Shown here one piece after another: positions 22,900 through 31,078 of a stretch of 64,000 nt of DNA; the stretch's first letter is position 1; each line of letters opens with the position of its first letter. Source of the stretch: Mariniflexile gromovii (GTDB lineage: Bacteria > Bacteroidota > Bacteroidia > Flavobacteriales > Flavobacteriaceae); the NCBI RefSeq assembly GCF_017814435.1, contig NZ_JAGJCB010000014.1, positions 36,783 to 100,782 on the forward strand, given 5' to 3'. A program made the translations under genes and the position numbers. A model generated the notes under the pieces. It was not told where the DNA came from and did not search any database. It saw only the letters and a list, made by a program, of their open reading frames with translations.

Positions 22900-23243
22900 T
22901 TATATCCATTTTTTCATTCATTTTTGGATGCCAAATACAAAATAGTAACATAAAAGTATTGGAACCGGCAGAATTCAAAAATCAAATCTCAAATCATTCT
23001 GTTCAACTTATTGATGTAAGAACTGCTGATGAATACAAATCTGGACACATCAATAATGCTAAAAACATCGACTTTCTATCAAGTAGTTTTGTTTATAAAA
23101 TAAATAAATTGAACAAAAAGAAACCTGTGTACGTGTATTGCAAAAGTGGCAACCGAAGCAACAAAGCCTCTAAACAGTTAGCTGAATTGGGCTTTACTGA
23201 AATTTACGATTTAAAAGGAGGCTTTTTAAATTGGAGGGAATAA
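22881..23243 (+). CDS. Exported single-domain rhodanese
   Basis: 120 residues. The N terminus is a lipoprotein-like or signal-peptide segment (MSYNLIIISIFSFIFGC, possible acylated Cys17), followed by one rhodanese domain with LIDVRTADEYKSGHI and the active loop CKSGNRS. Sulfurtransfer at the outer face of the inner membrane or in the periplasm is likely. Its start overlaps the end of the MBL/rhodanese gene by 19 bp, so the two form one operon. Confidence 0.87.
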   Translation: MSYNLIIISIFSFIFGCQIQNSNIKVLEPAEFKNQISNHSVQLIDVRTADEYKSGHINNAKNIDFLSSSFVYKINKLNKKKPVYVYCKSGNRSNKASKQLAELGFTEIYDLKGGFLNWRE

Positions 23244-23409
23244 CTTTTAAGAAATAATAAACAAAGACCAATATGGTTTTAAAGCTTCATTATTCATTCA
23301 CAATTAAATTTAACCACATAACATTTGTTAATTAACAATTATAATAATTTAAGTATTTTTAACATGTCTTAACAGACTTCCTCCCTATGAGTGGAATTAA
23401 TAGCGCAGA

Positions 23410-23442
23410 AAGCATTCTTAAATTAAGAATGCTTTTTTTTTT
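23410..23442 (+). terminator. Terminator after the persulfide operon
   Basis: Stem AAGCATTCTTA / TAAGAATGCTT with a 3-nt loop, followed by an unbroken run of T's. Confidence 0.9.
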
Positions 23443-23507
23443 ATAAAAAATTAAGCAAAACATACATCTAAAGTCAAAAAAATGGTTCTTAGTTTCGTAC
23501 AGTGTTG

Positions 23508-23515
23508 TATTTTTG
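23508..23515 (+). promoter_or_regulatory. -7 box of the cydAB promoter
   Basis: TATTTTTG fits TAnnTTTG and ends 18 bp before the cydA ATG. It overlaps a potential TTG start at 23513, which is therefore not a translation start. Confidence 0.6.
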
Positions 23516-23533
23516 GCTTACAAAATTCATTTT

Positions 23534-24865
23534 ATGGAAGACATGCTCTTTTACGATAGATTGCAATTCGCATTTACTATCACCTTTCACTATATTTTTC
23601 CGCAATTAACCATGGGGTTATCATTAATGATAGTCTATTTTAAATGGAAATTCCTTAAAACCAAAGTTGATAAATATAACGATGCTGCAAAATTTTTTAT
23701 GAAAATATTTGCTGTTAATTTTACCATGGGGGTCGTTACAGGAATTCCCATGGAGTTTCAATTCGGTACCAATTGGGCAAAATTTTCTGAGCTAACTGGT
23801 GGTATTATTGGCCAAACCTTAGCCATGGAAGGTATGTTCTCGTTCTTTTTGGAATCCTCATTTTTAGCCTTGTTTATTTTTGGCGAAAAATTGATGGGGC
23901 AAAAACTACATTTCCTAACAGGCTTCTTTGTGTTTTTGGGCTCATGGGCAAGCGGTTGGTTTATTTTGTCTACCAATGCCTGGATGCAACACCCTGTAGG
24001 CCATGAAATTTTAGATAATGGTAAGTTTGTGTTAGAAAACTTCTCTGCGCTTTTTACCAACCCTTGGCTTCTACCCGCTTTTTTACATAATCAACTGGCA
24101 TCTGTTGTAACCTCTTCTTTTGTAGTAGCAAGTATTGGTGCCTTTTACGTTCTAAGAAATAAACAAACGGAGTACGGAAAACTATTTTTAAAGACAGGGG
24201 TTGTTTTTGGTTTTATTTCCAGTATTCTAGTAGCCTTTCCTACAGGTGACTGGAATGCTAAAAATGTTGCTAAACACCAACCTGCAACTTTTGCAGCCAT
24301 GGAAGGAATTTTTCATACTGAAGAAGCAGGATCTGAAATTGTACTTATTGGTCAACCAAACATGGTTGAAAAAAAATTGGACAATAAAATAGCGGTACCA
24401 AATATATTAAGTTTTCTAACTTACCAAGAATGGCATAAACAAATACCAGGAATAGACCAGTTTGAAGAAGAAAACTTGCCAGATAATATTCCTGCACTCT
24501 ATTATTCTTATCATATCATGGTTGGTTTAGGCACCATATTTATAGGTGTTATGGCATTAGCACTTTTCTTTTTATGGCGAAAAAAATTGCACACCATAAA
24601 ACCTTTACTTTGGACCATTATGTTTTTAGTTCCGTTTCCTTATATAGCAAACTTAACGGGTTGGTATACCGCAGAATTAGGAAGACAACCCTATTTGGTT
24701 TATGGTCTACTAAAAACTAGCGAAGGTATTTCGCCAACAGTTTCCTCTGGTAACACCCTATTTACTTTATTAGGATTTGTAGCTTTATATATGCTATTAG
24801 GTTTATTATTTTTAGTCTTAGTAGGCAAAACCATTAACGAAGGTCCAACACCTCAAACACATTAA
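23534..24865 (+). CDS. cydA: Cytochrome bd ubiquinol oxidase subunit I
   Basis: 443 residues starting at ATG 23534. A longer reading from TTG 23513 would begin inside the promoter. The chosen start puts the haem ligand His at residue 19 (FTITFHYIFPQL), exactly the number in E. coli CydA. Also visible are the second His region (PAFLHNQLASVVTSSF), the GWYTAELGRQP segment, and about nine membrane helices. The quinol-binding Q-loop is short, as in the CIO-type oxidases. The enzyme reduces oxygen to water with menaquinol or ubiquinol at low oxygen. It follows the persulfide genes; bd oxidases resist sulfide inhibition, so the pairing makes sense. cydB begins 2 bp after it. Confidence 0.95.
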   Translation: MEDMLFYDRLQFAFTITFHYIFPQLTMGLSLMIVYFKWKFLKTKVDKYNDAAKFFMKIFAVNFTMGVVTGIPMEFQFGTNWAKFSELTGGIIGQTLAMEGMFSFFLESSFLALFIFGEKLMGQKLHFLTGFFVFLGSWASGWFILSTNAWMQHPVGHEILDNGKFVLENFSALFTNPWLLPAFLHNQLASVVTSSFVVASIGAFYVLRNKQTEYGKLFLKTGVVFGFISSILVAFPTGDWNAKNVAKHQPATFAAMEGIFHTEEAGSEIVLIGQPNMVEKKLDNKIAVPNILSFLTYQEWHKQIPGIDQFEEENLPDNIPALYYSYHIMVGLGTIFIGVMALALFFLWRKKLHTIKPLLWTIMFLVPFPYIANLTGWYTAELGRQPYLVYGLLKTSEGISPTVSSGNTLFTLLGFVALYMLLGLLFLVLVGKTINEGPTPQTH

Positions 24866-24867
24866 TT

Positions 24868-25941
24868 ATGGAAATATTTTGGTATATAATAATAGGTATT
24901 GTTTTAGCTGTGTTTTTTATTTTAGATGGATATGATTTTGGAGCTGGAATCATTCATTTATTTTTTGCTAAAACCGAAAAGGACAAAGAAGTCATTGCAA
25001 AATCAGCAGGGTTATTTTGGGATTCTAACGAAGTGTGGCTAGTTGCTGCTGGAGGAATGCTTTTTATGGCTTTCCCCACATTTTACGCATCTGTTTTCAG
25101 TGGTTTCTACTTACCACTCGTATTGGTTTTATGGTTAATTATTTTTAGGGCTATTGGGTTAGAATTTAGAAGCCAGTTTAAATACCAAATGTGGAAAGAT
25201 ATTTGGGATGCATCATTTGGAGTTTCCAGTTTATTATTAGCCTTATTTTTTGGAATTGCATTAGGTAACATTGTGAGAGGTGTAAACTTAGGAATCGTTC
25301 AAAATGGAGTCGCTGCTCATGAAGGTCATTATTTTTTCTTACCATTATGGGATAGTAGTTTTAGCCCTTTAAGTGAACACCCTGGGGTTATAGATTGGTT
25401 TACGCTCATTATCGGTTTAATTTCTGTGGTTACTTTAGCCATTCACGGTGCAAATTGGGTAATTCTAAAAACAAATTCATCAATAAACAGCAAGCTTAAA
25501 AATATTATTTTTATACTGAATATTGTTTTAACTGCCCTCACACTATTTTCTTTAATTGTTTGGCAAACAGTGAACCCAAATTCTTTTGATAATTTTGCTA
25601 ACAAACCATATTTAATAGTATTTCCAATTATTTATTTAACAGGATTGTTTGGATTGTTTTTTATTAAGAAATTAAAAAAAGATATTCATGGTTTTGTGTT
25701 GTCAACCTTGTTGATTTTTGGAGGCATTGCATCATCGCTTGCATCATTATTCCCAGTAATATTACCTTCTATAAATGAAATCCATGAACCTTTAACCATA
25801 TATAATACTGCTGCATCAGAATATGGCTTGTCCGTAGCTTTAACTTGGGGGATTATTGGCTTTATCCTTCTTTTTGTTTATATGATTATTCAAAAAAGAT
25901 TAATGGCAGGAAAAATAGATAAAATGGATTATGGGCATTAG
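24868..25941 (+). CDS. cydB: Cytochrome bd ubiquinol oxidase subunit II
   Basis: 357 residues, about nine membrane helices. Family marks are FFILDGYDFGAGI near residues 17-29, the WDSNEVWLVAAGGMLFMAFP segment (about 51-70), and FRAIGLEFRSQ (about 93-103). It pairs with CydA and starts 2 bp after it. There is no cydX-length gene directly after it, but a 98-residue membrane protein gene follows 15 bp later. Confidence 0.95.
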   Translation: MEIFWYIIIGIVLAVFFILDGYDFGAGIIHLFFAKTEKDKEVIAKSAGLFWDSNEVWLVAAGGMLFMAFPTFYASVFSGFYLPLVLVLWLIIFRAIGLEFRSQFKYQMWKDIWDASFGVSSLLLALFFGIALGNIVRGVNLGIVQNGVAAHEGHYFFLPLWDSSFSPLSEHPGVIDWFTLIIGLISVVTLAIHGANWVILKTNSSINSKLKNIIFILNIVLTALTLFSLIVWQTVNPNSFDNFANKPYLIVFPIIYLTGLFGLFFIKKLKKDIHGFVLSTLLIFGGIASSLASLFPVILPSINEIHEPLTIYNTAASEYGLSVALTWGIIGFILLFVYMIIQKRLMAGKIDKMDYGH

Positions 25942-25956
25942 TATATATATCCTATT

Positions 25957-26253
25957 ATGACTGAAACATTACTTTCTTTAATAAGTATTTTTACAGGAAT
26001 TATTGCTGCAAATCTATTCGGTTATTTAAAGGAAAAATATACGTTTGGTTTTACAGGGAATACACTCATTGGAGTTTTTGGAAGTGCTTTATTTATCAAA
26101 ACTTTCGGAAGGTTAGGTTTTAGCCCATGGTCTATAGCCAACAAAGGAAATTTTGATGGCCTATTATTAATAATCAACCTACTTGTATCTGCCTTAGGGG
26201 GCATTTTGTTGCTCATTTTTATAAAAAATATTTTTAACAAGATGAACAAATAA
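25957..26253 (+). CDS. Small membrane protein after cydAB, function unknown
   Basis: 98 residues with three predicted membrane segments (about 5-22, 35-50, 70-90) and a loop FGRLGFSPWSIANKGNFDG. The overall pattern, glycine-rich with GNTLIGVFGSALF, loosely resembles small GlsB/YeaQ-type membrane proteins, but I do not recognise it with confidence. It lies 15 bp after cydB and before a strong terminator, so it is co-transcribed with the bd oxidase. It is too long to be CydX. Confidence 0.7.
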   Translation: MTETLLSLISIFTGIIAANLFGYLKEKYTFGFTGNTLIGVFGSALFIKTFGRLGFSPWSIANKGNFDGLLLIINLLVSALGGILLLIFIKNIFNKMNK

Positions 26254-26261
26254 TTATAAAT

Positions 26262-26295
26262 AAAAAATGCTGATAAATGAATATCAGCATTTTTT
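26262..26295. terminator. Bidirectional terminator between cydAB operon and alginate locus
   Basis: Perfect 14-bp stem AAAAAATGCTGATA / TATCAGCATTTTTT with a 6-nt loop. A- and T-runs allow it to work on both strands, between convergent genes. Confidence 0.92.
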
Positions 26296-26315
26296 ATAAT
26301 ATATAGAAAACTTTA

Positions 26316-27080
26316 TTAGATTCCTAAAGCTTGACCACCACCAATTTGGATAGTTTCGGCTGTAATGAATGATGCATCTTTACTAGCCAAGAATGATACA
26401 ACAGAAGCAACTTCTTCTGGTTGACCTAATCTTCCTAATAAAACACTATTTGCCCAAGAAGCAAAAACTTCTGGTTTAGTCGCTTTAATTTGTGCGTGGA
26501 AAGGCGTATCAATAGTACCAGGAGATACTGCGTTTACTCTAATTCCATATTCAGCCAAATCTTTAGCCAAAGCTCTGGTGATAGATTGTACTCCACCTTT
26601 AGAAACTGCGTATATACCAGCACCAGGTCCTGCACCATTCCATGCTGCATTTGAAGTATAATTTATAATTGTAGGATTTTCACCTTTTTTTAGGAAAGGA
26701 ATAGCAGCTCTTGAAGCATAAAATACTGAATCAAGGTTTAAAGCCATAACAAATCTGTATTGTTCAGTGGTCATTTCTTCAAATCTAGCTCTAACACCAA
26801 TACCACCAGTATTGTTTACAAGAACATCAATTTTACCGTATTTATTACCAATTTTATTGATGTTTGTAGTTACTTCTTCGTCCTTTGTCATGTCAAAACC
26901 GTAATATTCAGCAGTGATTCCTAAATCAGTAAGTTCTTTAACTCTTGCAGCTCCTGTTTCATCTTCAATTCCGTTTAACACTACTGTATATCCATCTTTA
27001 CCTAATCTTTTTGCTACCTCGAAACCTATTCCACCAGTTGCTCCAGTGATTACAGCTACTTTTCCATTTGAATTACTCAT
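26316..27080 (-). CDS. SDR-family oxidoreductase, probable DEH reductase of the alginate pathway
   Basis: 254 residues. Classical short-chain dehydrogenase: TGATGGIGFEVAKRL (cofactor loop, about 13-27), NNTGGIG (about 88-94; usual NNAG), catalytic serine in INYTSNAAW, YAVSKGG (Tyr and Lys, about 158-164), and a C-terminal QIGGGQALGI. In alginate-degrading Flavobacteriaceae an SDR of this type reduces 4-deoxy-L-erythro-5-hexoseulose uronate (DEH) to 2-keto-3-deoxygluconate. The operon context (FadR-type regulator, hexuronate transporter) fits that. Substrate is inferred. It is the last gene of the gntR-MFS-SDR operon, 31 bp after the transporter. Confidence 0.88.
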   Translation of the reverse strand: MSNSNGKVAVITGATGGIGFEVAKRLGKDGYTVVLNGIEDETGAARVKELTDLGITAEYYGFDMTKDEEVTTNINKIGNKYGKIDVLVNNTGGIGVRARFEEMTTEQYRFVMALNLDSVFYASRAAIPFLKKGENPTIINYTSNAAWNGAGPGAGIYAVSKGGVQSITRALAKDLAEYGIRVNAVSPGTIDTPFHAQIKATKPEVFASWANSVLLGRLGQPEEVASVVSFLASKDASFITAETIQIGGGQALGI

Positions 27081-27111
27081 ACTCTTTTATTTATTTTAAT
27101 TAATTTTATAT

Positions 27112-28413
27112 TTATTGTTTTCTTTTTATTACTTCTACTATGGGTATTAATATCCATACACTAGCCAAGGTTAAAATGGCTAAAGCAGCTCCAATAATAA
27201 ATGCAGGCGTATAATTTCCTCCACTTGTTAACCAAGGCACTAAATACGTTAAACCTGCTGCAGTAAGTTTTGCTGCCATACCAGAAAATCCAGCCAATGT
27301 ACCAACCGTTTTTCCACTATAAAGATCACTAGGCAACGTTTGAACATTTCCAATAGCTGTTTGAAACCCGAACAATATTACAGCCATAATAATAACAGCC
27401 ATTGTAGGCCCACCAGGGTTTGCCATACCCAATAATGCTGGTAACATAATTAAGCAACCAAGCGTTATTACCATTTTTCGTGTTCTGTTAACATTCCAAC
27501 CTGCCTTTAATCTATTTTGCGCCAATAAGCCCCCGAAATAAGCTCCCAACATAGCTCCAACATAAGGCACCCAACCATAAAGTCCAATGGATTTTACATC
27601 CATACCGTAAACTTCATTTAAATAAATCGGTATCCAGAAAACAAATAGCCACCAAATTGGATCAATAGCAGCTGAAGCAAGTATTACGCCCCAACTTTGT
27701 TTATGGCCAAGTAGCTGTTTAGTATCTGGGTTATATTCATTACTCGGATCTATCTCCTCAGTAGAATCATTGCTTTTTTGACCTGTTAAAATATAGCTAC
27801 GCTCTTCATCTGTAATCCATGGGTGTTTTTTTGGTTCTGCTTTTACTACAATCCACCAAGGTATTAACCAAAGTAAACCTGTTAAACCAATCAAAATAAA
27901 TATAGATTTCCAGCTAAAATAGATTGTTAAATATGCAATTAATGGAATGGAAATAATTCCTCCAATAGCTGCTCCAGAATTAAAAATTCCCTGTGCAAAT
28001 GCACGCTCTTTAATAGGGAACCACTCGGCATTACCTTTTGTGGCTCCTGGCCAGTTACCAGCTTCTGATACTCCTAATATGGCACGGAATATACCAAAGC
28101 TTAAAACTCCCTTTGCAAAAGCATGCAATGCAGTAGCAATGGACCATACTCCTATAGATAATACAAATCCCATTCGTGTACCAACCCAATCGAAAATTTT
28201 TCCAAATATTGCTTGTCCAAAAGCATAAGAAAACACGAAAATAATAGAAATAAGAGCATATATTGACTTTGTTTCATCGGCCGAATGTCCCGGATATAAT
28301 TCCTTTGCTATTTCTGGCCAAAGAACACTTAATGATGTTCGATCAATATAATTAATAATAGTTGCAATTGCAATTAATGTTACTACCCACCAACGTAATC
28401 CTTTAACTTTCAT
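27112..28413 (-). CDS. MFS hexuronate transporter (ACS family, ExuT-like)
   Basis: 433 residues with twelve predicted membrane helices. The anion:cation symporter family marks are NYIDRTSLSVLWPEI in helix 1 (about 21-35), the helix 2-3 loop GKIFDWVGTRMG, and FRAILGVSEAGNWPGATKGNAEWFP (about 109-133), the family's substrate-binding region. Such transporters carry hexuronates. In alginate loci they bring unsaturated uronate or DEH into the cytoplasm. It lies between the GntR regulator (49 bp) and the SDR (31 bp). Confidence 0.9.
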   Translation of the reverse strand: MKVKGLRWWVVTLIAIATIINYIDRTSLSVLWPEIAKELYPGHSADETKSIYALISIIFVFSYAFGQAIFGKIFDWVGTRMGFVLSIGVWSIATALHAFAKGVLSFGIFRAILGVSEAGNWPGATKGNAEWFPIKERAFAQGIFNSGAAIGGIISIPLIAYLTIYFSWKSIFILIGLTGLLWLIPWWIVVKAEPKKHPWITDEERSYILTGQKSNDSTEEIDPSNEYNPDTKQLLGHKQSWGVILASAAIDPIWWLFVFWIPIYLNEVYGMDVKSIGLYGWVPYVGAMLGAYFGGLLAQNRLKAGWNVNRTRKMVITLGCLIMLPALLGMANPGGPTMAVIIMAVILFGFQTAIGNVQTLPSDLYSGKTVGTLAGFSGMAAKLTAAGLTYLVPWLTSGGNYTPAFIIGAALAILTLASVWILIPIVEVIKRKQ

Positions 28414-28462
28414 ACTCTTATTTTATTATTTATAAATCTAAACCAGTAAAGTAGTTGTTGAT

Positions 28463-29173
28463 TTATTTGTTGTCAACGTTATAACAATATTGATATAGCG
28501 TTTTAAAATGTATTTTCATTTTTTCTTTAGCAATTGTAGGATTTTGATTTTTTATCGCTTCGTATATAGCGGTGTGTTCATCTATTCCTTTCATTGCTAA
28601 ATCATCATCACAAACATGATACTTTGCAAAATTTGTTATGATTTCAGGTGTTATTGAAAGCATAAAGGTATTTAGGGTACTGTTTTTACTTGCTTTTGCT
28701 ATTGCTAAATGAAATAGCAAATCTTCCTGTACTGCATTTTCATTATTTAATACTTTTTTGGAAAAAGCATTAAGCGCACTTTTTATGCTTTTTAAATCTG
28801 CTTCAGTTCTTCGTAATGAAGCTAATTTAACCGTTTTTAATTCCAACAAGATCCTAGTTTCAACCAATGATTTAAAATCTGATTCTTTTAAATCTAAAAT
28901 ATCATCAACAATACCGTTCATAGCAATAGCACCTACGTTTGCAACAAAAGTTCCACTTTGTGGAATTGACCTTAATAGCCCATAAAATTCTAACTTTTGG
29001 ATAGCATCTCTAACTACCCCACGACTAACTCCAAATTTATCAGACAGCATGCGTTCTGATGGCAATTTATCGTTAGGTTCTAAATTTTTAAAATTTATTA
29101 GCTCACGTATTTTATCGATTACAGAATTCTGTAATTCTTGATTGTCGCTTATTGATAAAACCTCTAAATTCAT
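28463..29173 (-). CDS. FadR-subfamily GntR transcriptional regulator (copy 1)
   Basis: 236 residues from ATG 29173 (MNLEVLSI), which aligns with the start of the second copy (MNLDVLSK, 50303). The alternative 10-residue extension overlaps the promoter. The N-terminal winged helix has KIRELINFKNLEPNDKLPSERMLSDKFGVSRGVVRDAI. The C-terminal FCD domain carries the metal-binding pattern DLLFHLAIAKAS, EHTAIYEAI and IHFKTLY. It is highly similar to the regulator at 49587. One TGGTTGACCA palindrome lies 18 bp upstream (29191-29200), suggesting autoregulation. Likely a repressor released by a uronate such as KDG; the ligand is inferred. Confidence 0.92.
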   Translation of the reverse strand: MNLEVLSISDNQELQNSVIDKIRELINFKNLEPNDKLPSERMLSDKFGVSRGVVRDAIQKLEFYGLLRSIPQSGTFVANVGAIAMNGIVDDILDLKESDFKSLVETRILLELKTVKLASLRRTEADLKSIKSALNAFSKKVLNNENAVQEDLLFHLAIAKASKNSTLNTFMLSITPEIITNFAKYHVCDDDLAMKGIDEHTAIYEAIKNQNPTIAKEKMKIHFKTLYQYCYNVDNK

Positions 29174-29190
29174 ATAACTTGTTTTAAAAT

Positions 29191-29200
29191 TGGTTGACCA
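29191..29200. promoter_or_regulatory. Single GntR-type operator TGGTTGACCA
   Basis: One full TGGTnnACCA unit, the same as in the phased arrays elsewhere in the alginate locus. It stands just upstream of the GntR copy 1 gene and no second unit is seen at +/-13 bp. Confidence 0.7.
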
Positions 29201-29261
29201 CACTTTTTTGAGCGCAAAAATAACAAAAACTTAAACAAATAAGTTTATGTATTATTATTGC

Positions 29262-30161
29262 TTAATGTTTTACTTCCAACTCGTAATATTTTACCTTAGC
29301 AAAGGCTCCTTCATCTCTTGACTGAAAATAGTTTCCTGCCTTAAAATAATTTTCAAAAACACCCCATTTCCTCATATGGATGTTTTCATAAACTTTATAC
29401 TCTGAATTGTTTAAAACCACGACCATTTTCCCTTCGCTAACTTTAACTTCTAAAGTAAATTTTCCGAAACCTACTGCCTGTTCAAAATTGAAACCTTTAT
29501 CATCATCCCAAGCATCTTCGTGCAATAACTCTTCACCTATAGCTCCTATATTTTTAAGTTCCTTTGTTTTAACTCGTATTTTGCCATTTTCCCAATAAAT
29601 TTTTAAAATTGGTGGTGCATTGTTATCTTTTTGTCCTATTAAATCGCGCTGTTCGTTGGTTAAACGACCGTGAATTTGCATAATGATAACTTTATGATAT
29701 TTCCCATTTGAATCTTTAGTAATATCTTCAATAGCTAATTTTCCTTTCATATAAGCACCTTGAGCAAAAGTCCAGTTGGTATTATTATCTCCAGGCACCA
29801 TTTGCTCACGTAATTCTGAACGTGAATATTTAGTATTTGCTGTTGTTGCCTTACTGGGGTATGCATAAAATACTAATGCCCCATTAGTAGAATCGTTGTA
29901 CATGTAAGGTAACAAACGTTCATCTGTTGCATAATTTAAAATCTCAGGTGGTTCAATGTTCATTGCGCTGCCTTTTGCATTTAATTCTGGAGTTGTTACG
30001 CTCCAATGACTTAAATCAACATCTGGCAACTTATACTTTTTTTTCTTTTTCTTTTCTACTTTAGAATCTGCAACACTACTTGCCTTATCTTGACAAGTAG
30101 CGTTTACAGATACAAATGCTATTAATAGAATCAATGATATATTTTTTAGACGATTATTCAT
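29262..30161 (-). CDS. Alginate lyase, polysaccharide lyase family 7
   Basis: 299 residues. The N-terminal hydrophobic segment ends near NATCQ (Cys23), either a degenerate lipoprotein signal or a plain signal peptide, followed by a lysine-rich linker (about 36-43). The beta-jelly-roll catalytic domain has all three family motifs: YSRSELREQ (112-120, catalytic Arg), QIH (162-164) and YFKAGNYFQ (272-280, catalytic Tyr). The QIH form usually goes with guluronate or mixed specificity. It is the last gene of the susC-susD-PKD-PL7 operon, 10 bp after the PKD protein, so it probably acts at the cell surface on bound alginate. Confidence 0.93.
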   Translation of the reverse strand: MNNRLKNISLILLIAFVSVNATCQDKASSVADSKVEKKKKKKYKLPDVDLSHWSVTTPELNAKGSAMNIEPPEILNYATDERLLPYMYNDSTNGALVFYAYPSKATTANTKYSRSELREQMVPGDNNTNWTFAQGAYMKGKLAIEDITKDSNGKYHKVIIMQIHGRLTNEQRDLIGQKDNNAPPILKIYWENGKIRVKTKELKNIGAIGEELLHEDAWDDDKGFNFEQAVGFGKFTLEVKVSEGKMVVVLNNSEYKVYENIHMRKWGVFENYFKAGNYFQSRDEGAFAKVKYYELEVKH

Positions 30162-30171
30162 CTTAATTGAA

Positions 30172-31053
30172 TTATTGATTAACTTCTATTTTAAACGAAT
30201 CAATGTAACATTCATCTAATTCATTATGGAACAATATAGCAAGTCTTGTATTAGCACCTGAGTTAAAGAATATAGCTCCATCTTGCAAAGAACCGGTAGT
30301 TGTATCTGACTCAACATAGGTAGCACTTGCGATTGAATTACTTTCTATAACAGCTAAATCATAAGATGATATAGTTAAAGGTTTTACAATTCTTACATAC
30401 ATCTCTCCTGTTTGAAGTGGTTCTCTATCTCTAATTCTATATTTAAACCTTAAAACAAAATTTGCGTTTGGAGTAATGTCAAATTCCTGATATCCAGCTC
30501 TTGATCCGTCTTGAGGTAATTTTCCTCCTCTAGCCCCTTCATAATACCCGCCAGATGTAGTGGTTTGCATGGTACCTTTAAAAGGTGCTTTCCATTCGTT
30601 TTTCTCAGCGTCATTTTCAAAATCTGGAAAAATTAATACTGGTGGTAAAATAACTGGTACATCCGGCTCTACAACCTCAATATCCATTGTAAATATACTT
30701 TTTTGACCAAGCTTATCTGATGCTGTTAAGGTAACTTTATAGGTGCCCTCACCTGGAAATGTATTAATACCGTCTACACCGGTAGATGTGTTACCATCTC
30801 CATAATCCCAAAGATAATCTGTTGCACTCGTAGATATATTAGAGAAATTGTACGTTAAATAATCCAAAGTTACCGTTGCTTTAAAATTAGCTGTTGGAGG
30901 AGTTAAATCTGGCTTTGAATTAGCTTCTGGCAAATCAAAAGCTAAAGCATCAATGGTAGGATCGCATGACGTAACTGAAACGCAAGCTATAAGTGCCAAA
31001 GCACCAAAGCATACTTTTGATACGTATTTTTTTAGATTAATAATTGTTTTCAT
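30172..31053 (-). CDS. PKD-domain surface glycan-binding lipoprotein
   Basis: 293 residues. Lipoprotein signal (ALIACVSVTSC, Cys about residue 29). Residues about 50-130 are a PKD domain with the typical DYLWDYGDGNTST and GTYKVTLTASD motifs. The C-terminal part (about 140-293) is a beta-sandwich, probably carbohydrate-binding. In alginate loci the protein in this position is thought to help SusD hold alginate at the surface. It lies 25 bp after susD and 10 bp before the PL7 gene. Confidence 0.88.
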   Translation of the reverse strand: MKTIINLKKYVSKVCFGALALIACVSVTSCDPTIDALAFDLPEANSKPDLTPPTANFKATVTLDYLTYNFSNISTSATDYLWDYGDGNTSTGVDGINTFPGEGTYKVTLTASDKLGQKSIFTMDIEVVEPDVPVILPPVLIFPDFENDAEKNEWKAPFKGTMQTTTSGGYYEGARGGKLPQDGSRAGYQEFDITPNANFVLRFKYRIRDREPLQTGEMYVRIVKPLTISSYDLAVIESNSIASATYVESDTTTGSLQDGAIFFNSGANTRLAILFHNELDECYIDSFKIEVNQ

Positions 31054-31078
31054 ATCTTTTTTATTTAATTAATTTATC

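Noticed and set aside
23513..23533. TTG start for cydA seven codons upstream
   Set aside because: The TTG is part of the -7 promoter box, and the ATG at 23534 places the haem ligand at His19 as in E. coli.
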